Source: Rotaria macrura
Taxonomy: Eukaryota; Rotifera; Eurotatoria; Philodinida; Philodinidae
Direction: 5' to 3'
NCBI GenBank assembly: GCA_900239685.1
Contig: OENT01000525.1
Location: forward strand, 39,788-103,787
DNA length: 64,000 nucleotides
Position 1 is the stretch's first letter. Each line of letters opens with the position of its first letter. The notes below the pieces were generated by a model. It made no database searches, was not told the DNA's origin, and saw only the letters and a program-made list of their open reading frames with translations. Shown one piece after another: positions 37,294 to 52,406 of this stretch. A program made the position numbers and the translations under genes.

Positions 37294-40200
37294 ATACTTA
37301 TTGATATCAAATACGAATGAAAACTACAACTACTAAATGATCCTTTCGTTCTACTTGAACAATAATGTAACCCATGATTATATCCATCGTAGGATGTACA
37401 ATAAATATTAAACGATATTTTCATGACGATTATTCATAATGTTAAATTAAACATAATATTCGTGAGTTCTAGAATACAAATTTAAACTGAAAGTTTAATA
37501 TTATCATTAATTTCTAATTTTCACTTGAAAGAATATCGATGCTTGAAATTTTGAATGCTCAAATTCTCTAGTTACTTCTCCTCCTCTTCTTATGGATGCC
37601 TGGTTTCACTTGTTTCTTTAATCTCGTAAAGATAATCTTCTGAGAATCTTGAGTATTAGAGTGAGCGAAGCCTATACAATGTCTCGTATTCTACGGTAGA
37701 TATAGCCTCTCTAGTGAATGAAAAATATGTTATTTTTCCACTCTTACTTGTTATCTTTAGACAAAAAACAGAAGAAATAGCACTATCAAGTTTTATACTT
37801 CGCTGAATCATACAAAAAAACATGGCATAATGAAATGGTGACCTATTACTTTACTTGACACACATCTAATCACGCATGGTGAATTGACGTTATTTTAAAG
37901 ACAGCAATAGAAATCGGTCAACAGTGTTAATCTCTTGTGAATTATTATTTCCATAGAAATTTTCTATGCTACAATTTCTATGACAAACAAAGTATTATTC
38001 TTGCGAAACTCACATCAAGAATTTGTATGCATGTCAGTTTTCGTTTTTGACCAAAAACGATGAAGCTTGCCATAGGAACGTTTTTCATTTATAATGTAAC
38101 ACACTATCTAGTGATTTAGATTTGTTGTTGAAAAAACAGAACTTCACTGATGATTCATCACGTTTAAAGATCTTTCATATTTGATGATATAGGAATAAGT
38201 CAGGTAAAGTTCATCGATCTGTGTGTTATTTAATTGTTCACGTTTGAGATTGTTACAGTGAAGAAGAATCAACAAAATTTCGATACATACATCTTGTATG
38301 TAAACAAGTAAATTATCTTCCAAAAGGAGTTTCCCAAAGCAGGACTAGAAGGTCATCGATGTTTTAATTCATTTTGAGATATGATATCACTCTCAATTAC
38401 AACGAGTACAAGATAAAAGTCGTATTGTCATTTTCCGGAAAGAAAAGTCATTTGAAAAATTCAACAATGATCTATCGTTTCGAGATGCGAACCACTTTGA
38501 GAAAGACAGAATGAATTTCCAACAATGATTTTTCTTTGTCTAAATCATCGTGACATGAAGTGCAAAGGTGTTTTACTAACAAAGTCAAGTAATATGTTGA
38601 CCTTTTAACTTTATCAATAGATACAGTCAATAGAAAATGTCACTCAAATTAATTTTCTGGATTTATGAAACGAAGCATAACTCAAATGAGAGAAAATCTC
38701 AAAACTTGACTATCACCAAGTCCACAAAATTCTAGTAGCTCAATCTTCTGACATACTTTCAAATAGATTAAAATACAACGAACATCTTTCCAATCATATA
38801 TTCTAACATTAAGAAATAATAGATATTATATTTTCGTACAACTAATATATTAATTCATATCTTCATTTAGAAAAAAATTCTTATTTTAATAAACGACGAT
38901 AAAATCGAATGTTTCATAATCACGGATAATTTTCTTAAAACAGACGAATTATTAATAGTGGCATCATTCATTGATAACAATGTTTTTAGTTGATTGTCTT
39001 CTCGTGCACATTTTTGAAACATATAATTTTCTCATTTGAATGCAATTTATTTTTGTTGTTTATGAGCATTATCAAATGAACATCTGTTGTATGTTTTCTG
39101 ATTTACATGTAGTCGTGTAGTTTCAAGAGAAACTCTGGCTATGGAAAATCATCACGCAGTATATGTTCGATTTTTATTGTTCTTCTCTGAAAAATTACAA
39201 TGAACCTAATCAAAGAGTATCAAATGAAAAGTACTATCAGTCGTAAAAATCTTCTTTCATTGTATATTGTGCGATAACTATTCAATCAATTGACCTATAT
39301 ATTATAGATGCATATTCTACCATTCGATGAAATCTAGTCATTCATTGTTTTACTCAACGTATTCTGATTCAGATTTTCGATAATAATTCATTCATTATTG
39401 AATTATCTCAATTCAAATTCAAGTCATTGACTATGGAACATTAATATCATATTCAACTTGAAACAATTATTTGAAGAATTAAATAATTTCTTAAATGAGT
39501 TTTTCTACTCATTGCTCTTCTTATTGTCTTGACCAATTTGAAGAAATTCAGCTGAAGTTTCCTAAGGATAGATCTATTAAATTTCGATCAGTTGACGGGA
39601 AACTTACGATTATGATCAATCGATGTGATATATTTCCCCACGATTCGATCTAAATCAATATGGCTACGAAGAATAACAGTCACCAATATTTCCCTCGAAG
39701 ATATTATGATGGCCGTATACATGAGAAGTATCCTAGCTTAAATACATAATTTTACGAAGCTCACATTTCTTTCCAACGGAAGCTGTATTGGTTCTTCTCT
39801 TCAAATGAAGACTAAATCAGCCTTACAGACTATTGTTACTTATTTTCACAGTTATCAAGTATTCTAGTTTGTATGACATACATATGAGAGTTGTATATTT
39901 CAGTTTCGATGGGTTTATGTCAACAAGAGTTTCTGTTCATTTATTTTTAGAGATGTTTCACGTAGGCAGGCTTAAAAATCGCCTAGTTCAATAATACTTG
40001 CAAAGATAATAATCTACTTATTCTTGTATGAATTGTTTTGTTTCTTGTGTAAGATTATTTATATGTGTATTCATGATTGTTAGTACGAATGTCATATTGC
40101 CATACGTACTGATTTGATTTCTAATATAAATACCATGTGAATTGTTCTCATAACCTTTGTTTTTCTAGCGACACTATAGTAATAGGACAAAAACAATTTA

Positions 40201-42192
40201 TACATTTAATCGTCATTCAAAGAATCGAGAAAAGAAAAACATTATTCTATTTTGCTGAATGGTACTCTTCTCAAACTAGAAGCAAAGTCTTTTCAGACCT
40301 CACAGCAGTTTTTACTAAAAATAGAATTAGTATCACAGGAATAAAAAAGAGAATGTTATTAAACAGATTCGAGCTAGAATTAAACTTGTCAACTTTTAGC
40401 ATATACAACAACATGTGTCATGAATTTCAAGATTCGAATATACTACTTTACTTCGAAAACAGAAACTAATATCAACTCGAATAATATATGCATATATATA
40501 TATATATACATCGATCGTTGAAATCGCATAGTACCAAACGACATCAGCGATCCATTTCTGAGAATCGGAACGCATCTCGAATTATGTTTTCTGACATTGA
40601 TTGAGTATGCTGAGATTTGTATATATCTTTGTGTTTTTTTTTCTTCTCATGTCTGATGTGCTGTATGTTCCGACTCCCAGAAGTGAGACACTTCCAATGA
40701 TGTCATCTTTTATTACAGGATAGATATCACTACGGAAATTATCGTGATCGAATTTCATTTCAAAATATTAATACTAAACTGGATGGCTTGGAAACGATTA
40801 GGAATGATCATGATAATACGTTTCATACGGAAAACAACCGACGAAGATAAATGAATAAATGAATAAAAAATCAATCTTTCAAATACTTGGAAGAATGTTA
40901 AAAAGTTTCAAGTAAATAAACATTCGTAACATAATTCTAACTATAAATCATTTTTCAAATCATCACGTTTTCATCATTTGTCTATTACAATTTCTACGAC
41001 TAATCTAAAAGATTGCGTAGATTTCCAACCTATCATAGTATTCACATGAGATTTTCATTAGGGAAATGTAAAAAGAAGATGAGATAAGTTTTTTCCATCA
41101 TTCATCTTCATGTTGATAACTAATCTATAGTTTTAACTATACGTACCAATTGTAACTATTGTTGCCACAGATCTAAATATTAGAAACAAAAAAACTTAAG
41201 TTCACAATTAATTTTCGTTCAACATTTCAATACTTGAATAATCTACTTAACTTCAAATGTACAAGTTCCTTGGGAGTTCTTATCGTTATTCATACTCTAT
41301 GAAGATGAAGAAATCATTCTCTTCAGTTTCCTGTGAATTACATCTTTTTCTTTTTGTTTTTTTCTTGAAGGACTTCTTCGAAATTGAATATTAATAGTAA
41401 TATACTGTGAATCAAATAGAAACTTAATATTAATCAGACAAATTGCAGGTGATCCTTCAACGTACTACTAATTCGTACATGTGAATTCAGTCGATTTGAA
41501 ATCGAGTCTTCATTCGTATAAATAGTAACGTCATCTAGCCTACAGACTTATAAAACACTTCATATTAGTTATTGTCAATTAATGTCAACTTCGATAAATG
41601 ACTTGCAAATGTGTAATCTATTCAAATAGTAGAAATGCCTGAAGTATAACTTTAGTATCCATGATTCGATATTTAAAGAAAAATTTATTCATGACTTATG
41701 TGTTTAGCTATATTTACATATGATATATAGTTACAAAACGATGAAATGGATTTTCTTTACCAAAAGACTACATAATTATGTTAGATAGCATGCTTGTCTG
41801 ACTCGAGAAATAAATGTACGAGAACAACTAATAGATGTATGTTATTAGGTTGTATCTAACAGACCATAATTTCATGTAATTCTTAGAAAATTTGATCTAT
41901 CATCAAATCTGTCACATATGTCTAATTCACAATTGTGATCATTGATTCGTATCGAAATCTAAATACATGTCACATCAACATGATTTAGGTAATGTGAAGT
42001 TAATTTTTCTACTCGTATCGAAGAAAAATAAGACAAATGTATGTTGTGTTTTGATTATTATGTGCATAGATCTTTATTTTATTTTATTTTTTTGTGTCGA
42101 CGAAACATTGATAATACGACAAATGACAAAAAGAAAAAAAGAAGAGAGAGAGAGAGAGAAAAAAAAAGGAAGCACAGGCGAAGTTTTCTACA
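37294..42192. other. 4.9 kb without a recognisable gene
   Basis: AT-rich sequence between the hAT-like relic and the calcium-sensor gene. The longest frame (40137-40469 plus, 110 codons, not opened by an ATG) has no domain, no flanking splice structure and no codon bias like its neighbours. Nothing supportable seen. Confidence 0.6.
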
Positions 42193-42198
42193 ATTTAT
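42193..42198 (-). other. Poly(A) signal AATAAA for calcium-sensor gene
   Basis: AATAAA on the minus strand, about 50 bases after the TGA at 42249-42251. Confidence 0.65.
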
Positions 42199-42248
42199 TA
42201 TTATTATTATTATTTCTTTTTTATATTATCATTTTTTTCCCTTATTCT

Positions 42249-44887
42249 TCAAGCATTAGGTGCTAATAAATTTTTAAGAAAATCATCTTGTAAACATCCA
42301 TTAATGAATTCATCTTTGGTCAATGATCGATCACCATTTGAATCGAGTCTAGTCATGATTTTTTCAACACGTTTAGCAGGAGAATTTTCACCTTTACGAT
42401 TTTCTTCACCGAGTAAATCGTAAATAGCCTAAATTAAAAGAAAATAATTCATGAAGAGATTGACTTATGTTGTTTTTCTATTTATTAAACATACAGTTAC
42501 GATCTGTTCCATTTCTTTGGAATCGACTTTACCATTTTTATCAATATCTAGATAGCAAATTTAATTAATATCAACTAAAAGAAAATATTAATTCCATATG
42601 ATTAAACATACCATACATATTAAATGCCATATTCAATTTTTCACGGATATCGCCATGTGATGTTACAGATATAGCAATGAGAAATTCAACAAAATCTAAT
42701 ATATAGATGTATTTATATATACATATCAGTGTGTAAGCATAAGATAATTACTTTAATAAAAAAAAAAAACTATGAATAATACATACCGATTTCTCCTGAA
42801 TTATCTGTATCGAAAGTTTTAAATACATGTGAACAAAATTTATCTGCTTTACCAGTTGGATAAAATTGTTTATAAACTTCAATAAATTTTTTCTTATCCA
42901 ATTTTCCTTTTGCACAATCTTTCTATAAAATAAATCAATATATATATATATATATATATAATCGTTGAATGGAAAGATTTTCCTTTAAGTTATATCGGAG
43001 AAAACTACTTATATATGCAATTAGATTTATCACAGCATGTTTTACTGTTTTGTATGCATGTGTTTATTAATATTTGTGTGTTTATTAAAATAATACTCTA
43101 TGAATAGGGAATAATGTCTTCGCTATTTTTTTTTATATTAAGATACTCGTGACAGTTAAGTAAGAATTTCTATCGTAGAAATTACTGCATAGAGATAGAT
43201 ACAATATGTGATCGCAATTTGCCATGTGCCTCAAAGAAAACATTATGTAAAATTGATAATGGATTCTTTTTCTGTAGAAACATTCAATAATCGAACATGC
43301 TATTTCGTTTAAAACAAGTTTCGGTGAGATATGAAGGTAAAAAATTATATTGTGAAATCTTTCATGCAAATTAATTCTATGGTCTTCATTAGCTTCATAG
43401 TAGATAAATTCACTTGATATTTTTGACCTTGTATCAAAGATTTATCTGGTTGACTGAAACAGTTGTCATATATAAAAAGCATGTACAATATGCTATAGTA
43501 TCGTATACATGCATCTGTATATGTTCTTATCAAGGGAACAAATCTATAAATAATGAAAAACAAACCGGCTATTGTTGTGTCTTTTTATACATATCGATTC
43601 CTAAGGCAGAAAGTAAAATAAACAGATCATGGAAAGACCTCGATATCTACTTTCCTTTTGTTTCTTGAAACAACATCAGTGATAGTCATTACTTATGTGA
43701 CATAGATCTTGATTAATTTGACTTTTCTGCATATAAGAAAAGTATCTGTTAGAAGGTTGACAAGTGCTTCTCTATTTGACTAGACTGACGATAGGAAATG
43801 CTCGTGAAACTCTTGAGTTTCGATAGTCTGTCAAAACATTACTTGTGTGTCATCAATGACAGCACTACTCATTGATTACTAGATTCCTAATATATATCAA
43901 ATTGAATTTACTTCAAGAAATTTTTATAATACGAGAGAATTTCAACTAGCCGACATTCCTACATATAATACTCATGTTCATGCACATGAGTGCAAACATA
44001 GTAATAAATAGATACTCAATTTTTTTCTTTCTCGTAGAAAAGTATTACAATTTTGATAAATAATTTTGCATGATTAAACATAGTCAATGTTTATATAAAT
44101 ATATATATACTCAGTAATTTGAATCATTATGAGTAAATTATCTATTTTGTTTTTTGATAATACAACGTCAGCATAATTACAAAGATGTTTGATCGTAACA
44201 GTTAATTTCGGAGATTCGATACTTATTGATTTATCCAATGTAAAGCAATACTATATCTAGTATCTTGATTGAAAAGTATCTAATTTCATCGTGCACAAGT
44301 AATAAAATCTTAATTTTCTCTAAGAATTGCGTGGGAATATTTATTTCTTACTTACACATAATCATATATAAATTCTATAATTCAATTTTTTCAAACTAAT
44401 TAAACTAATCATTAAATTACCACTCGATTTAATGTTTATCTTTTATCTAATAGTTCTCGAAAAAAAACATTGACAACATCTCAATTGATGTATAAATACA
44501 CATACAAATCATAACAAATGTTTAGTAACATCATTCAATAAATAAATTTATATATATATATGTATGTCGACGCGTTTCGATGTCTTTCATTTGGGAATAC
44601 AAGACGAGATTAGTAAAGACGAGGAAATTTTTTAGCGCGCTTCTACATCCTTTTCAACGAGCAAAAAAAAACTTTCATGAATAGATTATTTGATTGAGTG
44701 CATAATAATTCTACGGTTAGTTTTTATTTTTCATGTTTTATTTACTTTTATGACTACTTACAAGGAAACCTTGATGCCATTCTTTAATTTGTTGTCGATT
44801 AAAATGAGTATTTTTCAATAATAGTTGTATTTCATCTTCAGTTAATTGTGTGGCACGTTTCTTGGATTTCGATGTATCAGAGCCCAT
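42249..44887 (-). CDS. Neuronal calcium sensor family EF-hand protein
   Basis: Recoverin/visinin/NCS-family calcium-myristoyl switch protein that couples cytosolic calcium to membrane targets. Five exons: 44887-44762, 42922-42787, 42695-42612, 42547-42495, 42428-42249, giving 192 residues, the normal family length. MGSDTSK supplies Gly2 and a Ser/Thr context for N-myristoylation, so the start is placed at 44887 although the frame stays open upstream. EF-hand 1 is degenerate (KDCAKGKLD), as in all family members, but the usual Cys-Pro is Cys-Ala. EF2 (80-91, [12 protein letters not shown]), EF3 (116-127, [12 protein letters not shown]) and EF4 (162-173, [12 protein letters not shown]) keep calcium ligands; EF4 has Arg where Gly normally stands at loop position 6. 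The C-terminus APNA differs from named subfamilies, so I give no symbol. The first intron is 1.8 kb. Confidence 0.93.
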
Positions 44888-47800
44888 AGCTTTTCGTATG
44901 ATTAGTAACAATGATCTTTGATGCACTAAAATGGGTGTAGATCTTTGTGTTGCTTTCTTTCTTCTTGTCAACTTTCTACTTGCTGGTAACGCACACCAGA
45001 TGGAAACAAGCGAGAAGCAAGGAGAGACAGGGAAAGAGAGGGGGAGAGAGAGAGAGAAAGTGATAGACGAAATGCCGGCAGTCACAAGAGAAAGAGAGCA
45101 AAAGATATCTCTGAAAAAGGGAGCAGTAGAAACAGGAAACGAAGAAGAAGAAGAAAGATGCATGTCTCCCGAACGCCTTGCTTATTCATGTTGACGACAA
45201 CAGTCTATTTTTGTCCGGTTTTATGTCGACGAGAGAGAAAAAGCATGCCTATTACTCAACGAACAGAACAGCATAATGGGAAACGAACGAGAAAGGAGGG
45301 GAAATAGACAAAATGATGATAATGTGTATGCTTATATAGATGAATGTGTATGTGTGTGCTGTTGATGCTACTACTGCTGTGCAGTAATCGACATTGTCGT
45401 CCTGCGCACGAGCTGTTGTAATTTAATCTATTTGATTTCCGTATGACTAATAGTAATCTGTTAAGATTTCAAGTCTGTTAAATAAAAAGAAAGAAGTACT
45501 ACTATTACAACCAATAACGACACAGAAATCAATCGAATTTATATTCACTTACATCTACAAATATATCTAGATATCTAATCAAGTTTCTCTTTGAAATAAC
45601 AATTGAATGATTTTCTAATCGATTGAGTTTTCTTATCAATAAGCTAGATGAAATTACTCTTCTAATATAATGAATAGCCTACTCGTTTTCAAGTAAATAC
45701 GATGCCATTAGAAAGACGAACTAGATGATACTTAATTGCAACACAACCTCTTGGTCTTATGAGTACGTGTATATATAGTCTTTATGCATGTACGTGTACA
45801 GAAACAACATCGTGATATACTTCTATCAAAACATCGTGTTATGTCAAGCGAATATAGAATCGAGAAGAAACTCTGCATATACACTGCGACTTATTGTAAG
45901 TAGTATTAATAGTTGATTTGATAGACTTTTCCTATGTGTGTGTTTGCACGTAGTTGACTCATTTGCATATTTCACCATAAAAGCCAATGAAAACACAGTT
46001 TTTCTCTTCTCATAAACAAACGATGGGATTGTTGATAAATTAATGAGAATTTTATACGTTGAAAAAAAAAACAATATCGTAACATAATTATATCATTTAG
46101 TTGCCGTAAGAAAAACATACTTATTTGTTAGCATATGTTTGTTTTTTATTAGTTCTAGAATTTGAATAATATCTTTAGGATTTTTCATAGTCCATTATTA
46201 AACACCTATTAGAATTGTGTACATCAAAACGTATGAAAACAAAAACATGAATGAATTGTCATAATACAGATAAACAATGACAGATATTGTTAGTTGCATT
46301 TAACAAAGAAAACAATAACAATATGATACGAAAGTACTATAATTATTGAGAAGTTTATCTATGTTAATAGATATAATTCTATCATGAACCAAGGTTAATG
46401 AAATTATTTCAATTGCATACATAGAGAAGAAACAAGAATATTATCTATTTATACGTTCATTCAAATCTAGATGAAAAAAAAACTTGTTCATATTCTTGAG
46501 AAGGTGTATCTAGGACACATTTCCAATCAAATTGAAATACCCGTTCATTTTATTATTGTTTACTCCGTAAATCTTAGACAAGCATACGACAAATTGACTT
46601 TTCTCTTGCTCATAAATTGTAGTAAACTATTCATTAGCAAAGGCTAACGCCAGCAATTAGACGATTGTCTTCTGCATCTAAGAAATTAAAAAAGCAATTC
46701 AATAGAGAATAATCATTGAACTATTTTAGAACAGTTGAATCTAGTTAAATTAATGAAAAGAATTTAAAAAAGAAACATCTACTATGTTTCGATTACTTCC
46801 GAGGAAAATTATATCGTACTAAAATTTCGAAATCATAAACGAACGTATAGAAATTTCGTTCAAACATTGCTTGCAGATGATTACCAAAGATGCGTAGGAA
46901 TTTTCGATCTTCATGACAAGCTATCATTCATTGTTTGTACAATGCTCAACAAAATATTTCATCTAAAGTATGATATAATTCTATTGTCGCCATTGAAGAG
47001 AAAAGAATCTTGGAACTATGATTTAATCTAGTGAGCATGCTTTCCTCCTCGAGCTATGCATAAAACTATGTCCTTTTTTTTAATGGAGATAAATGAGGTA
47101 AGATCAGACTCGAGCCAATATTCCTCGAGGAATTTCGTACTTCGACTAAAAATTATTAAGAATCGTGAACATTGGTAGAAAAATTCCTTAGGATAAAATT
47201 CTAGCCACATGTCTACATAATAAAAGAAAATGTTAAAATACAAATAGACAAAAAAAAGCGTAAAGATGAAAAACAATCAATAATATAAATATACATATTC
47301 GTATTAAAATACTTATTCAGATTCAACAATTCACTCAAAATAAATAATATTGATGATTAGATTTATCACGATTATAGATTAATCGAATAAATTGAATATG
47401 AACTATCACTTATAGAAATTTGCATATCATGTCATTAGTTGATACTTATTTTATCTTTAGTAGACTTGAGTATGTAAATTTGTTTTCAAATGCTCGATAA
47501 ATCAATATTCATACTACATTTTTCTATTAATCATGTCTAGAAGTGTTTTAGATAAATTGCATAGCTGTTCAAAGTATCGCATGAATAGTAATAGAGCTCT
47601 AATATTATAATAATTGTTCTAAATTAAAAATTTCCATACGGATCTCAAATACTTACACATATCTTATGACAAGATTCATATGTTCAACTAATAAGAAAAT
47701 ATATCAATTGAAAGTAAATTTCAATGACATTTGTTCTATGTGTCAACAAATCATTATCAAGATTTGAACTTTTGGAAATGTGCTTGAATTCTATCACCAA

Positions 47801-50800
47801 CTTCTATGATAATCAAGAAGTTTATCTCATTGACAAGATTCTTTTTAGATAAATCTAGTAGAAAATAATTGAATGAAATAGATAAATAATTAAAGATATC
47901 AAGCAACTAAGAAATATAAGAAAATTAAATACAATAAATATAAAAATAAGATCGTCTGATAATGATGCAATGAATCGTATACGATTCACTATTGATTTTA
48001 TTTTCTAGGTGTTTAAAGAGAGAAAAATTTTGAATGCTTGAATAAATCTGAAAATTATTTTGATTTCAATGAAATTGATTTGCATAATAAAATCTTCCAG
48101 CACGTCTACTAATTATTCAAATGAACATTTCTATTCTCTATAAAAAAAAGATTATTGTTTTCTGTTGTTGTCGTCAAAGCAAACCCGAGATATTTCATAA
48201 TACATATATAAAGTCGTTGAGTATTTGTTTTTATGCTGATAGAATATTTTCTTCTTAGAGAATACATTGTCTGAGTGTCAGCACTATTCTATGAGTAAGA
48301 TAATTATCTTTAATGGAAAATAAAGGCCGATCATCAGAGGGAGAGTGTCGTAAATTGATAGAGCTAATAGAATTGATCATGTTTGTATTTACCAATTAGT
48401 TTTTCACAATGATAGCAGTGCACATGAATGCGGATAGATTTTTTTTTCTCTGAGTAGTAAATCTATAAATTGAGATTATCGAAATCCTTTTGTATTCTAT
48501 TTGTTTTCATCATAAGAGCGGAAACAATTTTCAAATTGAGTCATATGAATAATTTCCAGTACAACCCTTTCATGGCAGTCATATTTCCAATAAGTAGAAA
48601 TTACTAATTGATCTATGCTTCGAATTCTATCATTTCTTGAACGATTACAATTTTTATTCTCGGGACTAGCATGAAAACCAGTAGTGTAGATACTTATGTT
48701 ATCGAATGATCAGTAACTTGAATCTTTCTGAAACAAAGTCGAGTAAGAAATATCATCCGTAAATAAAAACTTGTCAGTTTCCATTCAACAATCTTTCGAA
48801 TTTTCTTGCATTTGTAAAAATGTCTTAAACTTTCGTTTCTTTTTTCTTGTTTATGCATATAAAAACAAGTAATTCGTTTACCTACAATGCTTCAGAAAAA
48901 ATCTATAAGGTTTCATAGTAACACGCATCGGTTGTTAAATACATATCAGAATCGAGTTTAGTAATAAAATCGATGTTGCTTTTTGTTTCTACTTTTAATG
49001 TTTCATCTCATCGATAAGATTTCATTTTATTCCGTTGAAAATTATTTCGCTAATATTTTTCACTGGCAACCTATTGAATCCGGACTCAGGCAAAAGATTC
49101 TATAATTGAAAACGTTCTCCGAAATATATACGAATGAAATTCGTCGATGTTCTGACAGAACAAAAAAGTTCTAACACTTTATTTTTCCTAAAATATTTTC
49201 CTTGCATGAAATAAAATATTCACCCGTCTCAGATTGTAAATTTGGAATAACATGGCAAACATTTGTAGAAAAAAAAACATTGGCAAACTGTCGAATCTCA
49301 TTAGGTGCAAGGTCTTTTATTTCAGATCTGAATCATACTTAGAATTACGATGAAAAAGATTCTGATTGTTGTCAATAAGATGAGAAATAACTTCTATCTA
49401 TTATTCACTCTTGGAACAATCTTAACGACAACAATTCAGTCATAATTGACTATCACTAATGGAATGTAAACTATGGCGTGAGTCGGAAGCATTTGTAAAT
49501 AGCAGGATATTATGCTGAAGCACTGCCGAATCCGATAGGCTACATTCATAAATGATAAAAATTTTGAAAAGGAAGTTTACTACATATTCAGTCATTTGGA
49601 CATCGAAATTATATTCATCATGTGATATTTTCTTAATTAGTAGTGCAAGATCTCTGTGAGGGACACTGGAAAAAGAATGGATTTTCCCATGTCGATTTAA
49701 AACTTCACGTCGCAGAAGAATCATTTCGATAATCGGATTGTATAGGATTTTCATAAAAATCGAGGATATTTTATCGCAATCCTGGAGATGTAATGGCTTT
49801 CAGATCCTTTTGAAGGAATTGAGCGGAATCTCACGCGAGACTTTGACCCACTAGTAGTGATGTCACCAGGTACTAATTAAGACTCAATTAAGAATATTAA
49901 GTTCATTTGTCGGATCCATTTGTTGGGTTGTCTATCAGAATTCGATCTTATTTTGTCGGACGATACGATATACTAAGATCCGGTAGGCTCTGATATCGGA
50001 TTTTTTCAAATAGGCGAACAACATGACTTCATTAGACTCATGTTTTCTGACAGTCTCACATCTTTAATTTTCTTTTTGTTTCTTAAAATTCAAACTACAG
50101 GATATGCTAATATTTTTGCACAATGTAATATGACAAGACCTATTATAACCACATTTGTATCTATGTAAAAGAATGATAAAACAAAATTCGAAACGTTCAC
50201 AAAAGAAAACCTATTCTACTAATTATTTATGATCTATTTCTAAGTTAACTTTGAAGTAGTATTTAGTTTGAGATTTAATCTCTTCTCAAGAACTTCAGCA
50301 ATGGTAGGATAATACGGGATTTATTGAAAAATGCCTCAAACGATCGTTATCTCGATAGAAATAACTGAACTTGAAATTTTCAAAAGTATTCATCACCTAT
50401 TGAACAATCTTTAATGCATCGAGTTTAATGAACAGTAATCTCGGTTATCGGATTCACAGATTTTAATTAATACATACAATAAAAGTTGATAGCTACTTGG
50501 AAAAGAAACAATATGCTTTTGCAGGGAATTCGTTTTTTACTATCGATGTTCGTTTAAAAATTAGTAGCCTTATTAATGCATACTTAACTAAGAATACACA
50601 TGTATCAACAACAAAGTCAGACAAGAAGAAAAGAATTCGATTACAAATATTTTTTGCACCTTGAATAGAATGATGACATTGAAAGATGAAATATGAGTAG
50701 ATTGTTTGTAATCATGGAAAAATTTTGAAGCAATAGTACAAGATTTTTTTTCTTTTACTAATTATCATTATCAATTATAACATGTGATTGGACTTGAAAT

Positions 50801-52406
50801 AAAATATTTTAAAGCGAAATCATAGCTGAAATGGAGTAGAAATCTTAGAACTTATCTACAGTCTGTTTTTATGTCTGATAATGTAGAATGAAATTGACTT
50901 CAAACGTCTACGTATTGAAATTTCACTTTCTTGATAAATCATCATCATTCGATAAGATGAAATTTAGACACTTCAATAGAAATCGTAATGTTCAAATTTT
51001 CTCTGCATGCATTGTTGACTTCTTTAAGTATGACAAATAAATCAAAATCGAATCGAATTGTAAGCCTTTTCTCTTCTACTTGATACAAAACGAAAATAAG
51101 AATCACATCATTTAGAGTACAATAATTTGTACACAAATCAATATCGAAGAATAAAACTCATTCGTAATATGAAAACTTTTTGAATTTCCGTGATAGAAAA
51201 CATCCTTTTTTAAAGACTCAACTTCATTTTCATTCGATTAATATCTAATTGCACGTCTGAATATCAGATATTTCTATTCATACAAAAAGAAAAAACAAAT
51301 AATCATAATCACAATAACTTACAAATTCTGATTTTGGTTAACATCTATTGTCTATGATTTTCACATTTAGATTCTTTTTTATTAGCCTATTCAATTACTC
51401 AACTTATCAAGAGTCTTTGACCTATTTTTATGAATTTTTCAAGTTATATAAAGTTTATTTTTCATTAATTGAAAAATGAACGGACATCAAGCTATGATTA
51501 ATTCTTACAAATATAATTCTATCTACAGTGAGCAACACTATAATAATCGACATTTGATGTTTCTGCATACGAATTTCTTAGCAGTTTACATTCAAGTACG
51601 AATCAGCAATTTATTTTCATGAAGAAGAAAAAGAAAAGTCAAAGGATGAAGCAAAATGCAATAAATTTCTTAAAGAATACAAAACAAATTGAAAATTTGT
51701 CGATTGTTTGTCAGATTCTATATACAAACACAAACAAACATTAGACATTATATAAGAAGACGAAAAAAAGGTGTCAAGTCAAATATTGATTAATGGATAC
51801 GAGGAAAATGATTGTATCATTCAATATAAAAACGAAATCTCAAGTGAAAATGTTCAATAAAAACGAAAAATGATAAAATTTATTGAATCGAATTCGAAAT
51901 TTCGTTTCTATAGTTACATTTTTCATCGATTTAATAGTAGTTTCGAAAGAAACAAAAACACAAGAAATGATTTCGAAAACGAATGAAAAAAGGTTTATTT
52001 TATTTTATTAAAATGAAATAGAAAAATATTTTTCTATCCAGATGTCACTAAATCCTTATTTTTGATCGATGGAATTCGAATCCATTGTTTCGGAAGAAGA
52101 GAGAAAAAGAAAATGAATGAAAATAAATCGCGAGCAAACGAGAAAAGAAGAAAAAAAGAGAAAGTGAAAGCGAACGAACGGGTTAGCAGTTGTCGAGTGA
52201 TTGACTGACGGCAGGTTGGACGGACAAAAAAAAGCCTAAAAAAAGAACGCGAAAAAGATTTAAATTTTCTATCTATACACATACACACATAACTATCGTT
52301 CGGTCGGCACGGACAGCACAAATGCACATACTCGCGCGTTTTCTTTGTTACTAATAATGAGATTTGCCTTTTTTTTTTAAAGATTTAATTTTTTTTGTGT
52401 TGCTTT
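44888..52406. other. 7.5 kb between divergent genes
   Basis: The left edge is the 5' UTR/promoter side of the calcium-sensor gene, with a strongly purine-rich plus strand at 44995-45165 (GA-rich, seen as a false open frame on both strands). The right edge (52040-52400) is a similar purine-rich block before the AT-hook gene. Between them the DNA is AT-rich, with weak ancient repeats near 49.5-50.0 kb. A 104-codon frame at 49440-49754 (minus) is unassigned. Confidence 0.6.

Noticed and set aside
40137..40469. 110-codon plus-strand frame
   Set aside because: No similarity recognised and no supporting structure.
42938..42961. Regular TA runs as possible CRISPR or origin repeats
   Set aside because: Simple microsatellites in a eukaryotic intron; no spacers.
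44888..45163. Upstream extension of the calcium sensor (MHLSSSSS start)
   Set aside because: Low-complexity read-through of a pyrimidine-rich 5' UTR; Gly2 myristoylation requires the MGSDTSK start.
52034..52327. 97-codon minus-strand Phe/Arg-rich frame
   Set aside because: Product of a purine-rich stretch before the AT-hook gene; no domain.
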